Virus record (IMG/VR): IMGVR_UViG_3300031886_000017
Span: 1-35,093 of that record
Origin: a virus
Length of the DNA stretch: 35,093 bases
Strand: one strand, 5' to 3'
The notes under the pieces are model-generated. The model was not told where the DNA came from. It ran no database searches and was given only the letters and a program-made list of their open reading frames with translations. The number at the start of each line of letters is the position of its first letter. The stretch's first letter is position 1. Positions 1 through 4,634 of the stretch are shown piece by piece. The translations under genes and the position numbers were made by a program.

Positions 1-2
1 GT

Positions 3-479
3 CACAAGCGAAAATATACAGGAGAACCATACACTTATCATTTGGCCTCGGTAGCAAGCATCGTTCGAGAAGTATCAGGTACTCCCGAAATGATAGCGGC
101 GGCTTGGCTGCACGATACAGTTGAAGATACTCCTACAACTATTGAAGATATTCAAATGCAGTTCGGAATAAAAATTGCTGAGCTTGTAAGTGACCTTACG
201 GATGTTTCAAAACCTGAAGATGGTAATCGAAAAATTCGTAAGACACTTGATAGATTACATCTTGCGAAAGCATCACCAATGGCAAAGACAATTAAACTTG
301 CAGACCTTATCGATAATGCTGAGTCTATTGTGCAGCATGACCCAAAATTTGCTAAGGTTTATATGCATGAGAAAAAGTTACTACTCGAAGTATTGCGAGA
401 GGGTAGTCCTAGACTTCATGCGAGAGCCTCTGAAATTATTAGGAGATATTATGCAACTTCTACTGAGCAGGCTAAATAA
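3..479 (+). CDS. HD-domain alarmone (ppGpp) hydrolase-like protein, 5'-truncated
   Basis: This is the C-terminal 158 residues of an HD-superfamily hydrolase resembling the SpoT hydrolase domain and the stand-alone MESH1-type enzymes, which remove the 3'-pyrophosphate of (p)ppGpp. The frame is open to the window edge, so the gene starts upstream; a TTG at 42 lies inside the domain and would delete its first metal ligand. Counting from base 3, visible family residues are TGEPY (6-10), His13, the HD pair His37-Asp38 followed by Glu41-Asp42 (HDTVED), and Asp101 in the KLADLIDN motif. These match the His/His-Asp/Glu-Asp/Asp set of the family, so the enzyme looks intact in this part. No synthetase domain follows. 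The next gene begins two bases after the stop, suggesting one operon. The substrate is inferred from the family; another nucleotide pyrophosphate is possible. Confidence 0.85.
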   Translation, partial: HKRKYTGEPYTYHLASVASIVREVSGTPEMIAAAWLHDTVEDTPTTIEDIQMQFGIKIAELVSDLTDVSKPEDGNRKIRKTLDRLHLAKASPMAKTIKLADLIDNAESIVQHDPKFAKVYMHEKKLLLEVLREGSPRLHARASEIIRRYYATSTEQAK

Positions 480-480
480 A

Positions 481-786
481 ATGAGCGTTTATTTAAATAA
501 TTTAGGTCATAAGAGATATGAATTTGATAACGGATATGGTGCTAGTGTAATTAATCAATCTGATAATAACGGTTTATTCGAAGTGGCACTATTAGAAAAT
601 GAAAGGGTTAGCGACATTACAGGGTACTGTACAATCGAAGATGTGACTACTATTTTGCTAGAGATTAAAAGCCTACCGAATTTAGGTTCTGGTTTAAAAC
701 CCAATAGCTCTAATAAAAATTTATACTGTACACATTTAAGGTCTGACATGACAATGACATCTTTATCATCTATAAAATTTGCATAA
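481..786 (+). CDS. Small phage orphan protein with FDNGYGASV motif
   Basis: A 101-residue protein of unknown function. Its ATG at 481 lies one base beyond the stop of the hydrolase gene, so it is probably translated by coupling. The N-terminal half reads as strands and turns, with YEFDNGYGASVI at about residues 13-24 and GLFEVALL at 31-38. This pattern is one I associate with small conserved proteins of unknown role in phages and plasmids. The C-terminal part is Ser/Asn-rich and less structured. An in-frame open stretch extends upstream to 190, but it overlaps the hydrolase gene and lacks its own ribosome site, so 481 is preferred. No catalytic motif is visible. Confidence 0.7.
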   Translation: MSVYLNNLGHKRYEFDNGYGASVINQSDNNGLFEVALLENERVSDITGYCTIEDVTTILLEIKSLPNLGSGLKPNSSNKNLYCTHLRSDMTMTSLSSIKFA

Positions 787-798
787 AGGATTAATAAA

Positions 799-987
799 AT
801 GAATCAGCAAACTAAATCAAAGACTTTTAATACTGCAGCAAATATTTTAGCACCATTAGGAGTTTCATATTGTTGTTGGTATGTGAAATCCGGGTACTGC
901 TACAAGTCAAAACTTAATCGTATGTGCTCAGAATGTAAGGAAAATTTTGATAGTCTTGAACAAAATACTATACCTAAAAGTAATTAA
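799..987 (+). CDS. Cysteine-rich small protein, unknown
   Basis: A 62-residue protein starting 12 bases after the previous stop, preceded by AAGGA at 786-790. It has five cysteines: Cys25, Cys26, Cys34, Cys43 and Cys46. The last two form a CSEC knuckle like half of a zinc ribbon, and the first group could supply the other ligands. No signal peptide or membrane segment is visible. Metal binding is an inference from spacing only. It is the last gene before the promoter at 1018. Confidence 0.55.
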   Translation: MNQQTKSKTFNTAANILAPLGVSYCCWYVKSGYCYKSKLNRMCSECKENFDSLEQNTIPKSN

Positions 988-1017
988 AAGATAACTTAAT
1001 AACAATGGTGCTCACGG

Positions 1018-1046
1018 TTGACAGTCGCGCTGTCGTTTGCTAGTGT
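1018..1046 (+). promoter_or_regulatory. Sigma70-like promoter with extended -10 and overlapping inverted repeat
   Basis: TTGACA at 1018-1023 is followed by a 17-base spacer and TAGTGT at 1041-1046, preceded by TGC (an extended -10 that may offset the weak hexamer). A perfect inverted repeat GACAG-TCGCG-CTGTC covers 1020-1034, overlapping the -35 and spacer where a repressor would block polymerase. It would serve the gene at 1092. Confidence 0.5.
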
Positions 1047-1091
1047 GTTTTTGCTCAACCACAAAACTCAACCAAAATATTAGGAGTTATT

Positions 1092-1331
1092 ATGCGACAA
1101 TCAAAAACTTTTGATGATTACACGATTAACCAGAAAGGTATAGATGACTTCGTAGTTTATGGGTGGGACGAATATCCAACCTACTCAGTGTTGGCCGGTC
1201 AATCAAGAAAATGTTATATTGAATCTTATAAAACTCTCGAAGCGGCACAAGCGGTATTTCCTGAAGCTAATATAAGTAATCAATGGACAGAGCGCGAAAT
1301 ATCCTTGAATCACTTACCCGACGAGGATTAA
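1092..1331 (+). CDS. Small hypothetical protein, 79 aa
   Basis: A 79-residue acidic protein of unknown function with a clear ribosome site (TAGGAG at 1080-1085) and its own promoter candidate upstream. The N-terminal half is rich in aromatic residues (DDFVVYGWDEYPTYSVLAG at about 18-36), and a short helix with KTLEAAQAVFPEAN follows. Proteins of this style occur as small accessory genes in phages and plasmids, but I cannot assign a role. A hairpin follows the stop. Confidence 0.65.
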   Translation: MRQSKTFDDYTINQKGIDDFVVYGWDEYPTYSVLAGQSRKCYIESYKTLEAAQAVFPEANISNQWTEREISLNHLPDED

Positions 1332-1344
1332 ATAAAATCTTAAC

Positions 1345-1390
1345 GTATAGCATCTAACTTTTTGGGTGCTATGCAGTAAAATTTTTTACT
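1345..1390 (+). terminator. Hairpin pair between 1092 and 1412 genes, possible terminator
   Basis: A 10-bp stem pairs GTATAGCATC (1345-1354) with GGTGCTATGC (1365-1374), with two G-T wobbles and a 10-base loop. The T-run (1382-1387) starts 7 bases later and is inside a second perfect inverted repeat, AGTAAAA-TT-TTTTACT (1375-1390). The spacing to the T-run is longer than in a classic terminator, so attenuation or a protein site is also possible. Confidence 0.35.
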
Positions 1391-1411
1391 TATTGATGAG
1401 GTTTTAAAGTA

Positions 1412-1705
1412 ATGACGCAAGTATGGATAGAATCAACGGACCACTTTAAGTGCTATGTGTATATTACAGAGTCGCAGATAAAAGTACTCGAAGAGCTAGG
1501 GAAATACTGGGAATCAGTAGACCTTAAGGAATTAGGACTAGGCGTCGAGGAAGGATTGGAGTATTGCGTTGTCGTTCCCGATAAGCACAATTACTGTCAA
1601 GAGATTATGGTGTGGCTTGGTACGCTCGCCAACCCATTCGAGATGAGAGTATCGATTGACGTGACAGGGCAAGTCAGTGTCACGTTAGGGCATCAAGCAG
1701 TATAA
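1412..1705 (+). CDS. Small hypothetical protein, 97 aa
   Basis: A 97-residue acidic protein starting at ATG 1412, preceded by GATGAGG (1396-1402). It has no recognisable domain. Strand-forming segments (VWIESTDHFKCYVYI near the start, EYCVVVPD in the middle, MRVSIDVTGQVSVTLG near the end) surround a central charged helix, suggesting a small alpha/beta fold. Three cysteines are scattered. It is the last gene before the operator-rich region at 1732. Confidence 0.6.
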   Translation: MTQVWIESTDHFKCYVYITESQIKVLEELGKYWESVDLKELGLGVEEGLEYCVVVPDKHNYCQEIMVWLGTLANPFEMRVSIDVTGQVSVTLGHQAV

Positions 1706-1731
1706 AGAATAATTTAATTTAGATTACACGC

Positions 1732-1799
1732 AACTACATGTAGTTTAAGTTGTATTAGTATTATCTAATATAACCTGGCGAACATTAGAAAATTCTAAT
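1732..1799. promoter_or_regulatory. Cluster of operator-like palindromes
   Basis: Three dyad elements lie in 68 bases: a perfect 14-bp palindrome AACTACATGTAGTT (1732-1745), then ATTAG-TATTAT-CTAAT (1754-1769) and ATTAG-AAAATT-CTAAT (1784-1799). The last two share arms and spacing and their centres are 30 bp apart, about three helical turns, as expected for cooperative binding by a dimeric regulator. CCTGGCGA (1774-1781) touches the third site, and the same pairing recurs at 2748-2789. Confidence 0.55.
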
Positions 1800-1814
1800 A
1801 TGCTCAATTATAAT
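1786..1814 (+). promoter_or_regulatory. Candidate promoter overlapping an operator
   Basis: TAGAAA (1786-1791, 4 of 6 matches to the -35 consensus), 17 bases, then TATAAT (1809-1814). The -35 falls inside the dyad at 1784-1799, so a protein bound there would block it. A strong ribosome site AGGAGG follows at 1822-1827, very close to the expected transcript start. Confidence 0.4.
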
Positions 1815-1837
1815 TTTATTTAGGAGGATTAATCGCC

Positions 1838-2014
1838 ATTCAAAATAATAGCAGTAGAAACAATCAGTTAACGGAGCGTTTGACATCTCCGATTGATTGC
1901 CCTATTGTTCGCTTTCTGGCGGGATTTCCGCTGATTTTCAATCTAAACGAGGTTTATTACCCAAGATGCCAAATAAAACAATCACATACACGACTAAACG
2001 CGGCGAAAAAGTGA
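1838..2014 (+). other. Open frame of 58 codons with strong ribosome site but only an ATT start
   Basis: AGGAGG (1822-1827) has no ATG, GTG or TTG at a usable distance. The only long open frame placed correctly begins with ATT at 1838 and runs to TGA at 2012, overlapping the start of the 188-aa gene in another frame. AUU starts are known (infC) but rare. The peptide has no recognised motif. It may be a leader peptide, or the ribosome site may be a remnant. Confidence 0.2.
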
Positions 2015-2532
2015 CAGTAGATGCCGATTCCATTGTTAATCATCGGGCCTTATGGTCGCCTTCATATCACCTAGCAGATTTAATGCTCGCTGAATTAGGT
2101 ATTGCCGCAAGCAATACTAAGATTCGCAACAAATTTGTTGGTAACATTAAAGCTTCAATGAGTGCTCTGCACGATGGCGCGGTAACCGCCGGTCAGGTTG
2201 AAGCTTACAAGAAAGTCAAGAAAGTACCGGCCAAGCTTAAAGCTTTGATTCAATTGGATAAATTCGATTATGCTTTCAAAGCGGACGGTATCGATATCAA
2301 CGAATACCCTATGTTCCTGCAGGCTGAGAAGAAGCCCGGTAAAAAGTCTAAGACTGCCGCCAAGCGTAAGTCTGCGAGCGCCAATGTTCACAAGCCGAAC
2401 GGATTCGGTAACAGCGTGAAGATTAGCGCTACTGATCCTATCGATGCAGCCGATAAGAAAGCAAAGTTTGACGCTTTCGTTGACATCGCCGCGGAGCTTG
2501 GAATCGACATCGCAGCACTTACCAAGTCATAA
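1966..2532 (+). CDS. Basic Lys/Ala-rich 188-aa protein, unknown
   Basis: A 188-residue protein I do not recognise. I place the start at ATG 1966, with GAGG at 1949-1952 as a weak ribosome site; an in-frame TTG at 1897 would add 23 residues but has no ribosome site. After a strand-like N-terminus (KTITYTTKRGEKVTVDAD) come helical segments (residues 32-118), a very basic stretch at about 122-136, and a C-terminal helix (KKAKFDAFVDIAAELGIDIAAL). The basic stretch suggests nucleic acid binding, which is inference. Codon choice (GCC, AAG) is visibly richer in G and C than in neighbouring genes, hinting at separate ancestry or high expression. The gene is isolated between an operator cluster and a strong terminator, as expected for a separately regulated unit. 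Confidence 0.7.
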   Translation: MPNKTITYTTKRGEKVTVDADSIVNHRALWSPSYHLADLMLAELGIAASNTKIRNKFVGNIKASMSALHDGAVTAGQVEAYKKVKKVPAKLKALIQLDKFDYAFKADGIDINEYPMFLQAEKKPGKKSKTAAKRKSASANVHKPNGFGNSVKISATDPIDAADKKAKFDAFVDIAAELGIDIAALTKS

Positions 2533-2561
2533 CCATAAACTAAAATAAACCTAACCTATTG

Positions 2562-2584
2562 AGCGCTCTTCGGAGCGCTTTTTT
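2562..2584 (+). terminator. Rho-independent terminator with UUCG loop
   Basis: A perfect 7-bp stem AGCGCTC (2562-2568) and GAGCGCT (2573-2579) encloses the very stable loop TTCG, followed directly by a T-run (2579-2584). It starts 30 bases after the stop of the 188-aa gene and insulates it from the gene-free region. Confidence 0.9.
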
Positions 2585-2747
2585 ATTGCCTGCAATTTGA
2601 GTACTCGATACAGCCCTATTCGGTACTCACAACCCCCATCAAACGATACCGCTGAGACCTTCTACAATCGTCGCCACGCCACTATCTAACGCGACCCATA
2701 CCCACCCTACCACTAAGACCTTAGCGCATCCCATACCGTGGACACGC

Positions 2748-2789
2748 TCGCCAGGGCACATTAGAAAATTCTAATATACGTTCGCCAGG
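2748..2789. promoter_or_regulatory. Second composite operator-like element
   Basis: The 20-bp sequence ACATTAGAAAATTCTAATAT (2758-2777) is identical to 1782-1801. Here it is flanked on both sides by TCGCCAGG (2748-2755 and 2782-2789); at the first site the reverse complement CCTGGCGA is adjacent. Exact recurrence of both parts, nearly 1 kb apart on either side of the 188-aa gene, supports a real protein-binding element. Confidence 0.6.
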
Positions 2790-2810
2790 TGAACATCATA
2801 TTGAGATTTT

Positions 2811-2865
2811 TGGTGTCGTTCTGGTGTTGCTCTGGTGTCGCTCTGGTGTTGCTCTGGTGTCATTC
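2811..2865. repeat. Five 11-bp tandem repeats (iteron-like)
   Basis: Five head-to-tail 11-base units: TGGTGTCGTTC, TGGTGTTGCTC, TGGTGTCGCTC, TGGTGTTGCTC, TGGTGTCATTC. The period is about one helical turn, so a protein would contact the same face at each unit. The array lies in non-coding DNA just right of the operator-like element. Confidence 0.85.
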
Positions 2866-2928
2866 TTTACGCTGCTAGAATTTAGTATGCTCATTTTAGG
2901 ATAGGTTATTAAATTTCCTAGGTTTCCA

Positions 2929-2967
2929 GTGACGTGAGCATAATATTTTAGACTCTCGCGACGTCAC
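2929..2967. repeat. Inverted repeat GTGACGT / ACGTCAC
   Basis: GTGACGT at 2929-2935 and its exact reverse complement at 2961-2967 are separated by 25 bases. Arms this far apart could bind two protein subunits or form a loose hairpin. Function unknown. Confidence 0.5.
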
Positions 2968-3414
2968 AATACTATGTCAACCTCTCGCTCATCTTAAAAT
3001 TATTTTAAAATCTCTTGAAGTATTCTGAGATAAAACAATTAGTTATATAGTATTGTGAATGTTATAGCTTAGGTTTAAGATTTCGGAGAGCCTCGGAGGC
3101 TTGGACGGGGCAGGAGACCATACCCCCCCACCCACCATATAAACTAAATCACAAACATTTTGAGCCATTTTCAAATGTAAAGTTGATACACACTAGCTGA
3201 GCCTCTGAGATGCTCCCTAATAGGGCTTGAAAATAGTCTTATACTTTTGGGATGCCCCTATTTCGCTAATACCTCATAGTCACTTATTCTTCCTATAGGT
3301 ATTTTATATTGAGGTCTTGTACTGCACCTAGCTAACCTCGGAGTTTAACTGACAAGGGAGGGGTTTAAAACGGGCTTCTATAATAGTGCTGCAACCCTGG
3401 GGGGTACACTTAGT

Positions 3415-3443
3415 ATTATAGGGTTGAATATGGAACTTGTCAA
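3415..3443 (-). promoter_or_regulatory. Perfect-consensus leftward promoter
   Basis: On the minus strand TTGACA (3443 to 3438), a 17-base spacer and TATAAT (3420 to 3415) form an exact consensus sigma70 promoter. Transcription would start near 3408 and run left into the gene-free region. The spacer end and -10 share CCCTATAAT with the rightward promoter. TATTATAG (3414-3421) is also one arm of an inverted repeat with CTATAATA (3378-3385), so the nascent RNA region has regulatory potential. Confidence 0.7.
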
Positions 3444-3463
3444 GCCCTTTTTTATCAAACTAC

Positions 3464-3492
3464 TTGACAAACCTGAAATACAGCCCTATAAT
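3464..3492 (+). promoter_or_regulatory. Perfect-consensus rightward promoter of the structural block
   Basis: TTGACA (3464-3469), exactly 17 bases, TATAAT (3487-3492). The transcript should start near 3499, giving a leader of about 26 bases before the ATG at 3525 with AAGGAG at 3514-3519. It is placed to drive the packaging and head genes with the host RNA polymerase. Confidence 0.85.
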
Positions 3493-3524
3493 GTAATAAT
3501 ATGAAGACTCATTAAGGAGAACCA

Positions 3525-4046
3525 ATGGCTATTAATCAAAACGCTAGACGAGTTATTAGAGTAACACCTACTGTTACAGGAGTTCAATACTCAAACAACG
3601 ATATATTGTTTGATACGACAGAAGTTCCTCTTGCGGTTGGATTAAAGGGCGAGTGTTCTAAGTTGGTTTCTGCTATGATTTCATCCAAATCTAATTCTCT
3701 TTTTGATATTGAACTGTTCTTCTGTACTGTGAATCAATCTATGGGTACTGTAAACGCTGCTCGAAGCGTATCTGATTCTGATTGGGCTACTGCAAAAGTC
3801 TTAGGAAGACTAACGCTCGATAGTTCAGCAGATAACTACAATTATGGCAACGGTAGAGTTCATAACTTTGATCGACAAAGCGAAACATACTCAACAACTG
3901 ACCAATGGAAATCAAGGTTTCCTATTCTGTTACAGGCTGCTGCGGGAAGTACCTCCGTATATACTTTTGCTTTTGTTACTGGTACGGACGTAACTCCTGA
4001 GCTTTCTGTTGGTGATCTAGAACTGATACTTGGTGTAGAGTATTAA
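3525..4046 (+). CDS. Putative virion protein, first gene of structural operon
   Basis: A 173-residue protein with a strong ribosome site (AAGGAG, 3514-3519) directly behind a perfect promoter, so probably abundant. The sequence is rich in alternating beta-strand patterns (RRVIRVTPTVTGVQY, DIELFFCTVNQ, YTFAFVTGTDVTPELSVGDLELILGVEY) with Ser/Thr-rich loops and no signal peptide or membrane segment, suggesting a beta-sandwich such as a decoration or tail-surface protein. That role is inferred from fold style and position only. Its stop overlaps the start of the terminase small subunit gene (TAATG), so the two are translationally coupled. Confidence 0.6.
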   Translation: MAINQNARRVIRVTPTVTGVQYSNNDILFDTTEVPLAVGLKGECSKLVSAMISSKSNSLFDIELFFCTVNQSMGTVNAARSVSDSDWATAKVLGRLTLDSSADNYNYGNGRVHNFDRQSETYSTTDQWKSRFPILLQAAAGSTSVYTFAFVTGTDVTPELSVGDLELILGVEY

Positions 4047-4429
4047 TGCCCGATAAACAGTTAACAACTAAACAACAAAGCTTTCTTGAAAACTTAATTA
4101 CGACGGGAGGTGATCCTAAAAAAGCTGCTGAACTATCAGGATATACAACTCATTGGCATGTAGTCAAAGCACTTAAATCTGAAATTTTAGAGATGGCTTC
4201 GACTATCCTTGCTCAATCAGCTCCACTCGCAGCACAAAAACTTGTAGATGTGATGGAATCTAATGAACCAATCCCACAAGCAAGTATGAGAATTCAGGCA
4301 GCGCAGACGATCTTAGACCGCGTAGGGCTAGGTAAAAAGGATTCACTAGAGGTTAAACACGAAGTCTCGGGTGGAGTGTTTATATTACCAGCAAAGGAGG
4401 AAATAATCATTGAGGCCGAAGTTAGGTAA
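4046..4429 (+). CDS. terS: Terminase small subunit (TerS-like)
   Basis: A 127-residue protein that likely recognises phage DNA and hands it to the large terminase for packaging. The N-terminus follows the TerS pattern LTTKQQSFLENLITTGGDPKKAAELSGY (about residues 6-33), a helix-turn-helix, followed by helical segments (APLAAQKLVDVM, ASMRIQAAQTILDRVGLGKK) typical of the oligomerising core of such proteins. A short beta tail (GGVFILPAKEEIIIEAEVR) ends it, as in other small terminases whose C-terminus contacts the large subunit. The start overlaps the previous stop (TAATG). Its position two genes before the large terminase supports the call. Confidence 0.75.
   Translation: MPDKQLTTKQQSFLENLITTGGDPKKAAELSGYTTHWHVVKALKSEILEMASTILAQSAPLAAQKLVDVMESNEPIPQASMRIQAAQTILDRVGLGKKDSLEVKHEVSGGVFILPAKEEIIIEAEVR
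4393..4412 (+). promoter_or_regulatory. Ribosome site fixing a TTG start
   Basis: AAAGGAGG at 4393-4400 lies inside the end of the small terminase gene, nine bases before TTG at 4410. No ATG or GTG is in frame near it, so this site decides the start of the 74-aa gene. Confidence 0.65.
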
Positions 4430-4634
4430 AACGCCATTTGGCTATAGACCATATACAGAAGGTTCAAAGGAACTCGAAGAGGTTCCAGAAGAACTAGAGG
4501 CACTTGATAAGATCCAAACACTAGTTTCGGATAAATCAATATCTCTTCGTGATGGAGCAGCTTGGCTTACCTTTAAAACTGGACGTAACATAAGCCACCA
4601 AGGATTAAAGAATGTCATCAGAGACCGTTACTAA
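4410..4634 (+). CDS. Small PFGYR protein, recombinase-C-terminus/HTH-like
   Basis: A 74-residue protein read from a TTG start set by AAAGGAGG at 4393-4400. It contains KTPFGYRPYTEG (about 7-18), then EELEALDKIQTLVSDKSISLRDGAAWLTFKTGRNISHQGLKNVI. That order, a PFGYR turn followed by a predicted helix-turn-helix, resembles the recombinase domain of serine recombinases reduced to its DNA-contacting part. No catalytic resolvase domain is present, so it cannot recombine DNA alone. Sitting between and overlapping both terminase subunit genes (20 bases with terS, 23 with terL), it may be a DNA-binding packaging accessory. The function is inference. Confidence 0.6.
   Translation: MRPKLGKTPFGYRPYTEGSKELEEVPEELEALDKIQTLVSDKSISLRDGAAWLTFKTGRNISHQGLKNVIRDRY

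Larger units (their letters stand above)
2585..3524. other. Gene-free regulatory or replication/packaging region
   Basis: About 940 bases without a convincing coding region on either strand. The left part (2620-2760) is C-rich on the given strand. It contains the operator-like element at 2748-2789, five 11-bp repeats at 2811-2865, the inverted repeat pair at 2929-2967, an A/T dyad TTAAAAT-T-ATTTTAA (2994-3008), a compact dyad AGCCTC-G-GAGGCT (3089-3101), a run of seven C (3123-3129), and divergent promoters at 3415-3492. A 41-codon leftward frame near 3150 has no ribosome site and was not called. Iterons, dyads and AT-rich stretches would suit an origin, a packaging site, or a non-coding RNA locus; the sequence does not decide. 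Confidence 0.6.

Noticed and set aside
3123-3136. G-quadruplex on the minus strand
   Set aside because: Only runs of 7, 3 and 2 G are present, so a stable three-layer structure is not assured.
3030-3165. Leftward 41-codon frame beginning ATGGCTCAAAAT on the minus strand near 3154
   Set aside because: It has no ribosome site, covers the C7/G7 tract and the dyad at 3089-3101, and its composition looks non-coding.
3378-3421. CTATAATA / TATTATAG inverted repeat as a separate rightward promoter
   Set aside because: TATAAT at 3379-3384 has no -35 at a workable distance; CTGACA is 24 bases away.
2585-3524. tRNA or CRISPR array in the gene-free region
   Set aside because: No cloverleaf with an acceptor/T-arm pattern and no spaced repeats; the 11-bp units have no spacers.
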